Positions 24,064 through 34,208 are shown, counted from the stretch's first letter. The stretch: DNA of 64,000 bases from Paenibacillus peoriae (GCF_022531965.1 NZ_CP092831.1:4225001-4289000), one strand, 5' to 3'. Notes: generated by a model not told the origin, from the letters alone. Made by a program: numbers and translations.

Positions 24064-26151
24064 ATGTTCAGAATAAGGAAACTAGGGATTATCATTTTCA
24101 TGACTTTTGTACTATTTTTACAAATGGGCTTAAACGGGGTCATTTGCACTGTAAATCAGGCTAATGCAGCATCTTTAGGCGCTGTCCCGATCGAGGGTTA
24201 TGATGCCGTTTTTGTATTGGATACCAGTTATTCCATGAGGGATACCGATCCTGAGGGCATTGCCGCGGAAGTCATCAATATGTTTATGGATTTGAGTGAT
24301 GCAGACCGCACACGCGTCGGATTCGTTGCCTACAATCATAACGTGGTCGCCTCGAAACCACTCACTTCGATTGCCGTGGCAGCGCAAAAATCCCAGATCC
24401 AGCAGGAAATCAGAACACTTAACCGTTCCGGTTATACGGATTTGGGACTTGGGTTGCGCAAAGGCTCGGAGCTTCTAGCGGCAGGAGCATCCCAAGGGCG
24501 TCAGCCTTTTATGATTCTATTGTCAGATGGAGAGACTGATTTTGGTGCCTCCTCTGGTTCCCGATCCAAAGGTGACTCCAATAACGATGTATCCTCTGTC
24601 ATCAAATCTGCACAGACCAAAGGATATCCGGTGTACACGATTGGTCTGAACCATGATGGCACAGTGAACCGACAAGAACTCGAACGGATCGCTTCTCAAA
24701 CGGGTGGAGCTTCTTTTATTACGAGTAGTGCCGAGGATCTGCCGGAAATTCTGAACCGTATTTTCGCCAGTCAAATTCGCTCCAAGCTCGTTCCAATTGC
24801 TGCAATTACGACCACTGGCGAGATGCAGGAATTAACTGTAACTCTACCTGATTCCAGTATGGAGGAAGCCAATCTGGTGCTTTTGTCGGAGCATCCCCTT
24901 CTGGAAACACAGCTATATTCCAATTCAGAAAATGTCCGCAGGTACAAGTCGAGCCGATATGCGATTTTAAAAATCGAGCATCCACAGGCAGGTAAAGTGA
25001 AGTTGAAACTACGGGGCATACGCGGAGATTTGGTGAAAATCAATTTACTTGGCAGCTACCGACTGGAAGCCGAAGCAACCATGGGAGGAAAGCAAGCATC
25101 GGCCACTCATGGCGACAAGCCTGTGCAGTTGCTGAAAGGTCAAGCCACACCGTTTCAAGCTCAGCTCCTGTTACCCGACAGTCAAAAGCTTACGGATGAA
25201 GCCGTATATACGTCTCTCCAAGCCCATATTATTGTTACTCCAAAAGGGGGCACAGCCAAAAAGGTGCCTATGACCTATAAGTCAGGAACCTTCCATACCG
25301 AATATGCGTTCCCTCAAACCGGGGATTATACATGGCAGCTATCTCTGGATAGCCCGCAATGGTACCGTAAGGGAACTGTACATAAAGTTCACGCGGCCAA
25401 TGCAGCGCCACAGGTCTTAAAAGACCTGACGATTCACCTGGTGAAAGAAGACGGTGATTCCCGTCGAAGTGTTTCGGATTTTATTGTTGACCCGAATCAT
25501 GACAAGCTGAACTATAAGTTGGATTCAGAAGCCTCTGAGGATGCGATCCATGCTGAGATTAACGGTAATGATCTGCTGCTGTCCGAGCTCCACACAGGTG
25601 ACTCTCAGCTAAAGATTACTGCTACCGATCCGGAAGGAGCATCCAGCAGCGCTACACTAACCGTTTCCGTACAATCTCGGTATACAGCCATTAAATGGAC
25701 AGTAGCCATCAGTATCGTGGTAGCCGCTCTACTGTATTGGTTCTTGCGGCCGAAGCCGCAGTTTGCCGGAAGAATCGAAGGATATTTTCTCGCTACAGCA
25801 AGTGGACATGAGATTCCGGTAAAATCTTGGCCGCTCACCTCCTTTCCGGGTCGTAAGGTCAGCTTGCAGGAGTTGTTCCGTACGCTTGACGTTCACGAAC
25901 CGTTGCCAGAAGCAGAACGGATCCTATTTTCCGCAGGTAGAAAAGGGAGCCTGATCGTGAAACATGATACACGCTGTGCCTTACAGCATGGAAAAATCAG
26001 ATTAGCCCGCAACAAAAAAGCGGTCATGGAGTACAGTGACAAACTGTACATTACATTCGAGGATGGTGTCACTGAAATCGAGCTGCGATACAAAGCGATT
26101 AAACCAAATACTTCAGTGTACACCGACCATATCCAAGCTCCGACAGGATAA
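24064..26151 (+). CDS. Secreted, membrane-anchored VWA-domain protein
   Basis: A 695-residue protein with an N-terminal signal or anchor (residues about 5-38), then a von Willebrand factor A domain with a full MIDAS: VLDTSYSM near 52, a Thr in NRSGYTDLG, and LLSDGETDFG. Residues 240-535 are beta-rich, probably Ig-like extracellular domains. A membrane helix follows at about 542-563 (KWTVAISIVVAALLYWFL), and the final 130 residues are cytoplasmic and beta-rich. The start chosen has GGAGGAG 5 nt upstream; the ATG nine codons earlier is less well placed. It is the only plus-strand gene of the region and converges on the kinase. VWA domains occur with kinases in type VI regulation (PpkA), so it may be the surface sensor of this pathway. 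Confidence 0.8.
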   Translation: MFRIRKLGIIIFMTFVLFLQMGLNGVICTVNQANAASLGAVPIEGYDAVFVLDTSYSMRDTDPEGIAAEVINMFMDLSDADRTRVGFVAYNHNVVASKPLTSIAVAAQKSQIQQEIRTLNRSGYTDLGLGLRKGSELLAAGASQGRQPFMILLSDGETDFGASSGSRSKGDSNNDVSSVIKSAQTKGYPVYTIGLNHDGTVNRQELERIASQTGGASFITSSAEDLPEILNRIFASQIRSKLVPIAAITTTGEMQELTVTLPDSSMEEANLVLLSEHPLLETQLYSNSENVRRYKSSRYAILKIEHPQAGKVKLKLRGIRGDLVKINLLGSYRLEAEATMGGKQASATHGDKPVQLLKGQATPFQAQLLLPDSQKLTDEAVYTSLQAHIIVTPKGGTAKKVPMTYKSGTFHTEYAFPQTGDYTWQLSLDSPQWYRKGTVHKVHAANAAPQVLKDLTIHLVKEDGDSRRSVSDFIVDPNHDKLNYKLDSEASEDAIHAEINGNDLLLSELHTGDSQLKITATDPEGASSSATLTVSVQSRYTAIKWTVAISIVVAALLYWFLRPKPQFAGRIEGYFLATASGHEIPVKSWPLTSFPGRKVSLQELFRTLDVHEPLPEAERILFSAGRKGSLIVKHDTRCALQHGKIRLARNKKAVMEYSDKLYITFEDGVTEIELRYKAIKPNTSVYTDHIQAPTG

Positions 26152-26165
26152 TGTCGGTCACAACG

Positions 26166-26231
26166 TAAAAAAAGAGAAGCGCCGTCTCTTATGATTAACG
26201 AACCGTAAGAGTAGGGCGCTTCCCTTTTTTT
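26166..26231. terminator. Bidirectional terminator between VWA and kinase genes
   Basis: GAAGCGCC pairs with GGCGCTTC and an inner CTCTTA pairs with TAAGAG; A-tract and T-tract lie on either side. It ends the plus-strand VWA transcript, and the right part of the stem overlaps the last codons of the convergent kinase gene. Confidence 0.85.
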
Positions 26232-27106
26232 ATCCAATATTCCGCACGTAGTGCGGCTTTAAACCATCGAAGTGAGCGGCAGCGCTTGTTAGCCTGTACC
26301 TCCAGACCACGCCGAATGACATACGGCAGCAGAGAAAGTCCCGCATTTTCAATCTGAATCCGCTCAGCATGATCTGCAAATAATCGGCCTGGCACATCTG
26401 GCGGAGGTGTTCCTTTTCGGCAATAATACAGCGTAGCGGCCAAACTATAGATATCCGACACAGGTCCCTGCTGCGAACGATTAGAGTAAAATTCCAGCGG
26501 AGAATAGCCCGCCGTGGTGAAAATCGGATGCTCTTTGCCTTCAAAATGCACAGCCGAACCAAAATCAATCAGCTTGACGTTGCCATTTTCCCCAATCATA
26601 ATGTTGCCCGGCTTAATATCCCGATGAATAATTCCTTTGTCATGAATGTACTCCATGGCATCAATTAAAGGTAGCAGCGTATGGTACAAAAAAGTGGGGT
26701 CATACGTTGGCGCAGCCTCTTCTTTCATCATTCGATCCAGTGTCTTGCCTGCACAGTATTCCATGACCAGATAGGCAGTTCCATTTTCCTCAAAGTGATC
26801 TATATAACCGACAATTCCCGGGTGACTTAACTCCTTCAACATTTGCCCTTCACGCAAAAAATAATGCATAAACTCCACGTATTTGGATTGCATAGAAGCA
26901 CCGCAAGTGACCGTTTTTCGATCCATCCCCCGCAAAGCCAGTGCATTCGGAAAAAATTCCTTCACAATGACCTTTTCTCGGTTATCCAACAGCCTTGCCG
27001 TATACACGATGGCCAGCTCACTGCGGGACAAGGCGCTTCGAATTTGATATGTATTTCGCAGCTTCGTATTGCGGGCAAGCAGATTCCCGCTTGTATCCAC
27101 GATCAT
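26195..27106 (-). CDS. Cytosolic Ser/Thr protein kinase
   Basis: A 303-residue Hanks-type kinase with no membrane segment. Seen motifs are VIVKEFFP with the ATP-binding Lys near 49, the catalytic loop HRDIKPGN near 150, LIDFGSA near 169, and TTAGYSPLEFY in the activation and P+1 region. The usual Gly-rich loop is poorly conserved (SALSRSELAIVYTA). The C-terminal 25 residues are basic. It lies outside the main operon and converges on the VWA gene, with its own promoter region shared with the end of the transporter transcript. With the phosphatase and FHA proteins it makes a complete phospho-signalling set. ATG has AGGAGG at 7 nt. Confidence 0.9.
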   Translation of the reverse strand: MIVDTSGNLLARNTKLRNTYQIRSALSRSELAIVYTARLLDNREKVIVKEFFPNALALRGMDRKTVTCGASMQSKYVEFMHYFLREGQMLKELSHPGIVGYIDHFEENGTAYLVMEYCAGKTLDRMMKEEAAPTYDPTFLYHTLLPLIDAMEYIHDKGIIHRDIKPGNIMIGENGNVKLIDFGSAVHFEGKEHPIFTTAGYSPLEFYSNRSQQGPVSDIYSLAATLYYCRKGTPPPDVPGRLFADHAERIQIENAGLSLLPYVIRRGLEVQANKRCRSLRWFKAALRAEYWIKKGKRPTLTVR

Positions 27107-27195
27107 GACTCGTCCTCCTGTCAGGTTCTTAGCTTATGTCTTTTGTATATATCGGCTTATTACACATCTTTTTATTATACCGTAAAATAGATTAT

Positions 27196-27246
27196 TGGAA
27201 AAACAAATAACCTGCCATAATCTCCCACAGAGAAATGATGACAGGT
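27196..27246 (-). terminator. Terminator after the OFA-type transporter
   Basis: On the minus strand ACCTGTCAT pairs with ATGGCAGGT (one G-T pair), with a small inner CTC/GAG stem, followed by TTATTTGTTTTT. It lies 38 nt after the transporter stop. Confidence 0.65.
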
Positions 27247-27283
27247 CTTTTGGCATTCATCTGGTCCTTTTTTCTCAAATCCT

Positions 27284-28537
27284 TTAACCCAGTTTTGTTC
27301 CGGGCTTCATGCTACGCACACTGTTCGTATTTTTCTTCCGTTCACTGCGCAGTTTGCCTTTACCTTGTTCCGGAGTGCGAATGGTGAGGGCAATTAGGAA
27401 CGATACGACACACAGCACCGCAATCGTGGTAAAGGTCGGGATGAATCCGCCGAGCAAGGCTGCGATAAATGATCCCGCCAGCGCACCGAGGCCAAAGCCT
27501 TGATACACAATACCATAGTTTTTGCTTTGATTTTTCAGACCGAAGAAATCAGCTACGATGGCAGGAAAGACTGTAATGTTGCCGCCGAAGCAAAAAGCAA
27601 TTCCTGCTACACAGGCAAAGAACAAACCATAATTCAGCGGTAATAGACTCAGCACTGTAACTGCAACCGCCGTTGTTAATAGAGCACCCGCTACTACTTT
27701 CAGACGACCTACTTTATCCGATAGCGCACCTAAAATGATCCGACCTGCCGTATTGAAAATAGCGACCATAGCGACCGCATTCGCGGCTGTTGCTACATCT
27801 AGGCCGGCCATCCGTACGCCGATATCTTTGACGACTCCAATCAGGTATAGACCACTCATACAAGCGGTAAAGAACATGACGAACAGCAGGTATGCCTGCT
27901 TGGTGCGCAGCATTTCTTTAACGGTATAGTCCCGCTGTACAACCCCATTTTGTACCGAAGGCTTGTTCACGACTACAGCTTCTTTTACCAGGAAAGAACC
28001 ACCCACAATCATGATCAGCACGATCATTCCCCAATATAAGAACGCTTGCGATACACCAACGGACTGAATCAACGAACCATTAATATACTTGAATATAAGA
28101 CTGCCTGTTCCATATGCCCCAACCGAAATACCGGAAATAAGTCCTTTTTTCTCAGGAAACCATTTAATCAGATTAGAAAGTGATGTAATATATGCCGTTC
28201 CATCCGCAAAACCTACGACAATACCCGCCAAAATATATAGCAGGGATAACGAAGTTACCTGTGAACTGAGCATGAGCCCTGCTCCTAACACGACACCTGC
28301 ACACAAAATCAAACGACGTAGTCCCCATTTATCCTGTAGTTTGCCTGCGAATAAGGTAGCAAACGCCAGTGCAAAACTGGTAATTGAAAATGTAATGGCA
28401 ACCGAACTGAGGTTCCAGCCAAAGCGGTCCACCAACGGTTGATTAAATAAACTCCATGTGTAAATGGTTCCTAATCCCATTTGTACAATTATTGTTCCAA
28501 GTACGACAAGCCAACGATTTCCGCTGTTTGTTTTCAT
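27284..28537 (-). CDS. OFA-family MFS transporter (YhjX-like)
   Basis: A 417-residue major facilitator with 12 predicted membrane helices. It opens with NRWLVVLGTIIVQMGLGTIY and has ITFSITSFALAF and KLQDKWGLRRL, typical of the oxalate/formate antiporter (OFA) group that includes E. coli YhjX (BtsT's counterpart in the YpdAB pathway). The substrate may be pyruvate or a related carboxylate; this comes from the regulator context, not from binding residues. The next genes upstream encode a LytS-type kinase and LytTR regulator, the same partnership as E. coli ypdAB-yhjX. A direct repeat matching the YpdB site lies upstream at 28694-28727. ATG has GAGGAG at 6 nt. Confidence 0.8.
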   Translation of the reverse strand: MKTNSGNRWLVVLGTIIVQMGLGTIYTWSLFNQPLVDRFGWNLSSVAITFSITSFALAFATLFAGKLQDKWGLRRLILCAGVVLGAGLMLSSQVTSLSLLYILAGIVVGFADGTAYITSLSNLIKWFPEKKGLISGISVGAYGTGSLIFKYINGSLIQSVGVSQAFLYWGMIVLIMIVGGSFLVKEAVVVNKPSVQNGVVQRDYTVKEMLRTKQAYLLFVMFFTACMSGLYLIGVVKDIGVRMAGLDVATAANAVAMVAIFNTAGRIILGALSDKVGRLKVVAGALLTTAVAVTVLSLLPLNYGLFFACVAGIAFCFGGNITVFPAIVADFFGLKNQSKNYGIVYQGFGLGALAGSFIAALLGGFIPTFTTIAVLCVVSFLIALTIRTPEQGKGKLRSERKKNTNSVRSMKPGTKLG

Positions 28538-28657
28538 TTCAATCTCCTCTTTTCATTCCGGCTCTACAGCGTCAATTTGTGATTATGATAACCGGGAATC
28601 CAGTATACTTTGCGCCTGAGGAGGAGCAAGTCTGTAAGGATTCTCTCTACACGGGTT

Positions 28658-28686
28658 ATTATAACCCTGCATGTCAGCCAGAAATC
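28658..28686 (-). promoter_or_regulatory. Probable promoter of the OFA-type transporter
   Basis: A perfect minus-strand TATAAT at 28658-28663 sits within a GGGTTATAATAACCC palindrome. The position 17 nt upstream (28681-28686) reads GATTTC, a poor -35. A consensus -10 with a poor -35 fits an activator-dependent promoter, and the LytTR-type repeat begins 8 nt farther upstream. Confidence 0.55.
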
Positions 28687-28693
28687 GTTTGAG

Positions 28694-28727
28694 GAATGAA
28701 ATGCACATATAGCGGAATGAAATGCCT
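28694..28727 (-). promoter_or_regulatory. LytTR-type direct repeat (YpdB-like operator)
   Basis: On the minus strand GGCATTTCAT and TGCATTTCAT are separated by 11 nt, giving 21-nt periodicity. This is nearly identical to the E. coli YpdB motif as I know it (two GGCATTTCAT spaced by 11). It occupies roughly -44 to -77 relative to the predicted transcript start of the transporter and begins next to the stop codon of the LytTR gene. Confidence 0.75.
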
Positions 28728-29492
28728 TTAAAGTCGCATAATTTGCCGAAATTCCTTGGCCTTGCTACGGCTTACTGGAATTTCAGCCTCTAGTCCACGC
28801 AAACGCAGGAGATACGTATGATTAAACCAAGGTACAATTTCACGGATCTGCGACAGATTAACTGTGTACGATCGGTGACAGCGGAAAAAGTCCTGCTGCG
28901 GCAACCGGCTATGAAATTCTGAAATGCTCATCGGCATCGTATATTCTTCGTGCCTAGTAAAGACACGGGTCACCTTTTCCTGCGCACACGCATAGTAAAT
29001 ATCGTTCGCATCCGTTACGATGATTTTGTCATTTTTCAGCAGATTAATACGACCTGGCGCAGCAACGGTGCTGGCTTCAGCAGCTCGGGGTTGCGCCGTC
29101 TGGACAGGCTCCTGTATTGGAACGTTCTGCTGCTCATAAGCATTTTCCAGCTTACGTAGCATAGATGCGATCCTTTTTTCATCATATGGTTTGAGGATGT
29201 AGTCGAACGCCTCCAGTTCAAAAGCCTGCGCCGCATGTTCTTTATAGGCGGTCGTAAAAATAATATAGGGCTTTTTGGCAAATTTGCTAATGTTCTGTGC
29301 CAGTAGCATCCCGTCCAATGAAGGAATGTTAATGTCCAGAAAGATCGCGTCCGTCTCCTGATCTTGCAGAAACCGAAACACATCTAGCCCATCCTCGAAA
29401 CTATCGGTCACCTCAATGTTGCTATGAGTCTGAATAAGATACTCCAGCTCTTCACGTGCCGGAAGTTCGTCTTCTACAATTATGGCCTTCAT
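28728..29492 (-). CDS. LytTR-family response regulator
   Basis: A 254-residue response regulator. The receiver domain (residues 1-120) has the acidic pair VEDE, the phospho-acceptor Asp in [12 protein letters not shown] near 54, and the Lys in [10 protein letters not shown]. After a Gln/Ala-rich linker, a LytTR DNA-binding domain covers about 150-254 ([48 protein letters not shown]). Its ATG overlaps the kinase stop by 4 nt. The direct repeat directly downstream of the gene is a predicted binding site, placing the adjacent transporter under its control. It is close in type to YpdB/BtsR and LytT; the site favours the YpdB branch. Confidence 0.9.
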   Translation of the reverse strand: MKAIIVEDELPAREELEYLIQTHSNIEVTDSFEDGLDVFRFLQDQETDAIFLDINIPSLDGMLLAQNISKFAKKPYIIFTTAYKEHAAQAFELEAFDYILKPYDEKRIASMLRKLENAYEQQNVPIQEPVQTAQPRAAEASTVAAPGRINLLKNDKIIVTDANDIYYACAQEKVTRVFTRHEEYTMPMSISEFHSRLPQQDFFRCHRSYTVNLSQIREIVPWFNHTYLLRLRGLEAEIPVSRSKAKEFRQIMRL

Positions 29493-31150
29493 GACTTCTC
29501 CTTTGGTATGTCAAAATAAACTTCGGTGCCCGGCTCATGCTTTAGAATAATAACTCCTTCGCCGTACATAAGCTTGAGCCGTCTGTGCACATTGTACAAG
29601 CCGATCTGTTTAGCCGGAACCCGATCATGATAGAGGTTATCCACAACATCATCGCGTATACCTACCCCGGTATCTGCCACAGAAATACGCACCTTTTCTC
29701 CACGATCCTTTACAGAAATAGTTACTGTACCTGATCCTTTTTTCTTGAGAATTCCGTGATTAATCGCATTCTCAACCAGGGGCTGGATAATAAGACTTGG
29801 AATACGCACAGACACCTCATCCATTACATACTCTACCTGAAGCCGGTTGCCGAAGCGCGCTTTTTCAATTTCTACGTAATCAGACACCTGCTGAAGCTCC
29901 TTATGAATTTCAATCAAATCATCATTCAGCTCCAAATTATAGCGCAGATAACCCGATAAATTAATGATTAGCTCTCGGGCCTTATCCGGCTTGGTGCGTG
30001 TCGTCGAGGCAATGGCGTTCAGCGCGTTGAACAGAAAATGAGGATTGATCTTAGTCTGGAGTGCCTTTAACTCGGCCTTATTCGCCGCTTCCTTAATTTG
30101 CTCCACACGCGATACTTCCATTAACGTGGAAATGATTTGAGACAAGCCAATCGCCATCGTCTGCAACGGATACGTGATTTTATAAGCTTTGCGATAATAA
30201 ATCTTCAACGTTCCGGTTACTTCTCCCCGCTCCTCTAACGGGATAATGAGCAGGGACTGGATTTGGGGTGTTTTATCGTCTGCAATATGATTGCGGATCG
30301 TGATTTTACCGCTGCGGATCGTCGATTTAGTCACATCGCTAATGATCTCATCTCCGATGTGATAACGCTCTTCGCCAAAACCGACATAGGCCAGCACATC
30401 TCTGGTATCCGTGATCGCCACCGCGTCTGCCTTAATATCTTCTTTTATGATCGAACAAATGGTATGCAAGGATTCCGCATTAATGGAGCGAAAATAAGGC
30501 AGCGTCTTGTTGGCAATATCCAGTGCCAGCTTGGCCTGTCTGGCCGCGATATTCTCCTTTTCCCCCTCCACACTCTGGATCAACAGAACGATTAAACCGA
30601 TACTGACTTCTCCGATAATCATCGGTAGACCAATCTTGGAAACGATGTCCACTCCAAGGCTATGGGGTTGTGCCATCACCATAATGAGCAGCATCGTCAA
30701 CGCTTCGCAGACCATACCTGCGGCGATACCGACCAGCCATCTCTTGGAACGATTGACCCGGCGGCCGATGTATCCTGACACCACACCTGCCAGAATACTC
30801 GTAATCAGACACGGAATCGAGGTCACTCCCCCGATATCAATCAGATAACGATGGATACCCGATATAATACCTGTAACGATCCCAACCCAGGGTCCAAACA
30901 AAATACCGCCTGCCATAATTGCTATGATTCGAACGTTAACAAGCGAACCTTCAACTTCAATCCCGGTGTAGGTGCCGAACAGTGCAAACATGCAAAAAAT
31001 CAATGTTAGTATGGCCAGCTCTGCCGGAGAATGACTGTTCTTTTGCAAGGTTTCCTTAAATCGGGGGATACGTGTAATAAAAAATAAACAAATCAGTAAC
31101 AACGCTGCGCGCTCAAATAGCTGCATCAGCATTTCCAACAAGGCGTTCAC
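29489..31150 (-). CDS. LytS-type sensor histidine kinase
   Basis: A 553-residue membrane kinase. Residues 1-200 form a 5TMR-LYT sensor, including [20 protein letters not shown] and [24 protein letters not shown]-like domain is at about 220-350. The kinase region has [15 protein letters not shown], with the phospho-acceptor His near 375, and the ATPase boxes [14 protein letters not shown] and VADTGVGI. The start is GTG at 31150 with GGGAGG 7 nt upstream. Coupled to the LytTR gene by a 4-nt overlap. E. coli YpdA, with the same layout, responds to pyruvate; the ligand here is inferred from that relation. Confidence 0.9.
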   Translation of the reverse strand: MNALLEMLMQLFERAALLLICLFFITRIPRFKETLQKNSHSPAELAILTLIFCMFALFGTYTGIEVEGSLVNVRIIAIMAGGILFGPWVGIVTGIISGIHRYLIDIGGVTSIPCLITSILAGVVSGYIGRRVNRSKRWLVGIAAGMVCEALTMLLIMVMAQPHSLGVDIVSKIGLPMIIGEVSIGLIVLLIQSVEGEKENIAARQAKLALDIANKTLPYFRSINAESLHTICSIIKEDIKADAVAITDTRDVLAYVGFGEERYHIGDEIISDVTKSTIRSGKITIRNHIADDKTPQIQSLLIIPLEERGEVTGTLKIYYRKAYKITYPLQTMAIGLSQIISTLMEVSRVEQIKEAANKAELKALQTKINPHFLFNALNAIASTTRTKPDKARELIINLSGYLRYNLELNDDLIEIHKELQQVSDYVEIEKARFGNRLQVEYVMDEVSVRIPSLIIQPLVENAINHGILKKKGSGTVTISVKDRGEKVRISVADTGVGIRDDVVDNLYHDRVPAKQIGLYNVHRRLKLMYGEGVIILKHEPGTEVYFDIPKEKS

Positions 31151-31186
31151 CTGCGTTCCTCCCAAATAAAAACGAATATGCTTATG

Positions 31187-31435
31187 TTATCGTGTACGTC
31201 GTTCATACACACCATACCCAAGTATCATCAAGCCACATACGAATAAAATAATAACAAATATATTGTCAACAAAACTCGGCATATCAGGTTCTGACATAGA
31301 AATGCCCGAACTATTCAATTTAACAGGTACGGAATTCGCAGCCCATTGAATGACCGCTATAAAGCGCTCCATCGTATATATCACTCCGCTACCCAATAGG
31401 CTCAACACGCCGAATAACAAATATTTAAGCTCCAT
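31187..31435 (-). CDS. Small two-helix membrane protein
   Basis: An 82-residue protein with two hydrophobic segments, residues about 3-22 (YLLFGVLSLLGSGVIYTME) and 55-75 (NIFVIILFVCGLMILGYGVY), joined by a polar loop of about 30 residues. I do not recognise a family. A good ribosome-binding site (AAGGGGGG about 10 nt before ATG) and its position 36 nt before the LytS kinase suggest that it is a real gene, co-transcribed with the two-component genes. It could assist the kinase or transporter; nothing in the sequence shows this. Confidence 0.6.
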   Translation of the reverse strand: MELKYLLFGVLSLLGSGVIYTMERFIAVIQWAANSVPVKLNSSGISMSEPDMPSFVDNIFVIILFVCGLMILGYGVYERRTR

Positions 31436-31554
31436 AAGAATTTATCCCCCCTTAGTTACAAAGCATTTAAACTGCCACAAATTATACCATCAACTTCCAT
31501 CTAATTATAGCTTCTAGAAATCGCCTCTTCTTCATTTCCCTTCTTCAAACGCAG

Positions 31555-31595
31555 AAAAAAACCGGAGAGTACCGCTTGATAGCGATACTCCCCGG
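31555..31595 (-). terminator. Terminator after the chemoreceptor gene
   Basis: On the minus strand CCGGGGAGTATCGCT pairs with AGCGGTACTCTCCGG around ATCA, followed by seven T residues. It lies 30 nt after the stop of the chemoreceptor gene. Confidence 0.9.
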
Positions 31596-31624
31596 CTCTC
31601 TAGTCCGATGAAGAAGCTTGTCGG

Positions 31625-33121
31625 TTATTTGCTTTTGCTGATTTCGGTAGGACTGTTGTACTCCTTCTGATCATGTACCAGTTCTTTTAATTGGATAATC
31701 AACGCCTCTAGCTCACTAAACCCGGTCACCATATTGGAGGTTATATTTCGTTGTTCCTCTACTCCAGCCAAAATTTGTTCTGATGCTGCACTCGCCTGTT
31801 CCGTTACACTTGAAAATTCCGTCATCTCTTGAACAACCTGAGATGAATACTGCTGCATGCTATTCGTACTGTTTTCCACATCCACGGCCTGCATCAGCAC
31901 TTTATTGGCGTTTTGCAGGATGTCTTCCAGTACAATTTCGGTCGAATGTGCCGATTCCATACTTTGCTGTAGCCTGTGCTGTCCCATGTCAAATTGGCTT
32001 ACGACAGAATCCATCTGAGTTCTCAGTTGAGTCAAAATAGCTTCCATCGCCACCGAGGTGTTCCCTACCATTTCAGCCAAATTACGCACTTCGCCAGCTA
32101 CGATGGCAAATCCTTTTCCATGCTCTCCCGCTCTGGCGGCCTCAATGGATGCATTCAAGGACAGCAAATTAGTTTGTTTCGAGATTTGAGTAATATCTTT
32201 AAGCATGGCAGACATGTTATCACTTTGTACTCTAAACTCGTCCAGTTCTTCTTTGGTACGACTCATGACTTGACCCAAATCCTTAATTTGAGACGTCAAT
32301 GCAAGCAGTTGACTGCTCCCTCTGTCCCCGGCATTTTTCGTATCTTCGGAAAGCTGCTTCAGTTCTCGGGAATGATCAGCTACCTCTCGCACGTGCTGGT
32401 CAGATTGAGCCAAGTTATCCGTAACCTCGGTGATATTCGAAGCTTGCATTTCTACCCCTTTGGCAACCTCCTGAAATCCGATAGCGACTTCATTTGTCAC
32501 GCTGCCCGTCGCATCTACTTGATTCCTGAATCGTTCTGTAAAGCTATGCAATCCAGCCACTGCTTGTCTAACTTGCTCAAACAGAAATTCAATTCGTTGC
32601 CTTGTAGCATCGATATCTTTATTTTGCTCTTCACTTTTCTTAAACTGCTTTTGATTTAACACCGATACCACTAACAGTAGCAAACCAATGAGTAAAACAA
32701 TAATAAACTCATGCACATAGCGCAAAGAACCGGTAGCCGGGGGAATTGGGGGCGTACCGATTGTTATTTGCACAAATATATTACAGAGATTTAAGGTCAT
32801 AGCTACCAGAAAATACCGGTAAGACGGATACAGCAAAAACAAAGAGCAAATTAATATGGTGGTCCCTACCTCGACGTTAGATAAGTTCAAAAATATACAC
32901 ATTAATACGCTAAAAAACGTAGTAATCCACGGAATAAGGCGGATTCCTTTCTTTTTCACATTCAGGATCGTTAAAACTGCCGCGACTACAAATCCTACAC
33001 CATTAGATACCCACATCGAGGGATTAGATAATGCCGGGACGATGCCGCTCAAGGCCATAATCCAAAAAATAATGATCACCAATTTGTTTCTTTGCCACAA
33101 CAATTCACTCGTTCTGTCCAT
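31625..33121 (-). CDS. Methyl-accepting chemotaxis protein, multi-span, no HAMP
   Basis: A 498-residue chemoreceptor. The first 190 residues hold about six membrane helices with very short loops and a [15 protein letters not shown] loop, without the usual large extracellular ligand domain. No HAMP domain is visible. The cytoplasmic signalling domain contains the invariant tip, [20 protein letters not shown], near 350, and long coiled-coil arms with Gln/Glu sites for methylation. Such multi-span receptors usually sense through the membrane part, for example redox or hydrophobic ligands. The ATG at 33121 has AAGGAG somewhat far upstream (13 nt). It stands alone, with its own terminator, and no other chemotaxis genes are nearby. 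Confidence 0.9.
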   Translation of the reverse strand: MDRTSELLWQRNKLVIIIFWIMALSGIVPALSNPSMWVSNGVGFVVAAVLTILNVKKKGIRLIPWITTFFSVLMCIFLNLSNVEVGTTILICSLFLLYPSYRYFLVAMTLNLCNIFVQITIGTPPIPPATGSLRYVHEFIIVLLIGLLLLVVSVLNQKQFKKSEEQNKDIDATRQRIEFLFEQVRQAVAGLHSFTERFRNQVDATGSVTNEVAIGFQEVAKGVEMQASNITEVTDNLAQSDQHVREVADHSRELKQLSEDTKNAGDRGSSQLLALTSQIKDLGQVMSRTKEELDEFRVQSDNMSAMLKDITQISKQTNLLSLNASIEAARAGEHGKGFAIVAGEVRNLAEMVGNTSVAMEAILTQLRTQMDSVVSQFDMGQHRLQQSMESAHSTEIVLEDILQNANKVLMQAVDVENSTNSMQQYSSQVVQEMTEFSSVTEQASAASEQILAGVEEQRNITSNMVTGFSELEALIIQLKELVHDQKEYNSPTEISKSK

Positions 33122-33307
33122 GATTGTGTACGCGCTCCTTAGAATATATATTAGGTATTTATAAAATAAAAATGTAAATACCATACTTTATATATCGTCA
33201 TATCAGAACACGTAGTGAATGAAAATCATGCAAACACTCCACATTCCCTTTAATCGTCAAATTACAACAGGACAACTCTTAAAGGGAAAGAGTATGTAAT
33301 TGTAAAT

Positions 33308-33361
33308 AAATGAATGCAAAGAATCGCCCCCCTGACAGGAAGCGATTTTGAATTCATTTTT
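33308..33361 (-). terminator. Terminator-like hairpin after the L25 gene
   Basis: AAATGAAT and ATTCATTT form the outer stem and AATCGC/GCGATT the inner stem. The minus-strand tail is only moderately T-rich. It lies 45 nt after the stop of the L25 gene. Confidence 0.5.
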
Positions 33362-33405
33362 GATGATCTTTGCAATTGGAAAAGGTTCATGTACCACTGA
33401 TAATA

Positions 33406-34047
33406 TTAGGATTCCTTGTTTTCAGAAGCCTCTTCAGCGCCTTCGGTTGCCGCTGCATCACCTTCCACAGCAGCATTTTCTACTTCAACTGCACGTGGAA
33501 CGATAATAGAAGCAAGCAGTTCTTCTTCAGGGACGTGCAGTGTTACTCCTTTAGGGAGTTTCAAGTCGCTAGCGCTCAGCTTGTCGCCAACATCCAGCGC
33601 GGATACATCCACCTCAATGGTAGATGGCAAATCAGCCGGAAGACCTTCGACCTCAACTTCCGTTTCCTGAACTTGCAGAATACCGCCTGTTTTTGTACCT
33701 GCAGGTGTACCCTGATAATCAATAGAAACACGCACGCGAAGCGGTTTGTTTTTGGAGATTTTCAGAAAGTCGGCATGCAACCATTGGTTATCACGCTGTT
33801 GATAATCTTTAATAATAACTGGAATGGTTTCTCCACCCTCTACTGTGAGGTTAAACACCTCTGAACGTCCGGTTTTGACTACTTTATTAAATTCCTTGGC
33901 ATCGACATGTACAGGGGTTCCTTCAAGCTCAGAGCCGTAAACCACAGCTGGAATCCGTCCTTTTAACCTCAATCCACGAATGGCCGAACCCTTCTTCTCT
34001 GTTCTCGGCTGGGCGGTCAGTTGAATACTTCCTCCATTAGAACTCAT
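33406..34047 (-). CDS. rplY: Ribosomal protein bL25, long Ctc-type
   Basis: A 213-residue L25 of the long CTC/TL5 type. The first 95 residues are the 5S-rRNA binding domain (GSAIRGLRLKGRIPAVVYGS, VIIKDYQQRDN). The second domain has RVRVSIDYQGTPAGTKTGGI and EVDVSALDVGDKLSASDLKL, and the tail is acidic and Ala-rich. In Bacillus, Ctc is a general-stress ribosomal protein; I looked for a sigma-B type promoter upstream and did not find a convincing one. ATG at 34047 follows GGAGG at 9 nt; the TTG in the longer frame is too close. The gene is flanked by terminators on both sides and is probably monocistronic. Confidence 0.92.
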   Translation of the reverse strand: MSSNGGSIQLTAQPRTEKKGSAIRGLRLKGRIPAVVYGSELEGTPVHVDAKEFNKVVKTGRSEVFNLTVEGGETIPVIIKDYQQRDNQWLHADFLKISKNKPLRVRVSIDYQGTPAGTKTGGILQVQETEVEVEGLPADLPSTIEVDVSALDVGDKLSASDLKLPKGVTLHVPEEELLASIIVPRAVEVENAAVEGDAAATEGAEEASENKES

Positions 34048-34208
34048 GATATACAACCTCCTTCAGGTTACCTTACAAATGATTTTCCTCCAAGAATCTT
34101 GCCTGTTTACCAGTCGTACTACAGGATGTAAGCCAGCTAGCTGGCAAAACTAAACAAGTCCATAATTCTATTTTACCCCTTTTTTCTGAAACTGACACAC
34201 GTTTGCAT

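Noticed and set aside
23862..24164. Plus-strand open frame of 100 codons before the VWA gene
   Set aside because: It overlaps the VWA start in another frame, has no ribosome-binding site and no domain.
33980..34200. Sigma-B promoter upstream of the L25/ctc gene
   Set aside because: A GGGGTAA sequence is present on the minus strand, but no GTTTAA-like -35 occurs at the proper distance.
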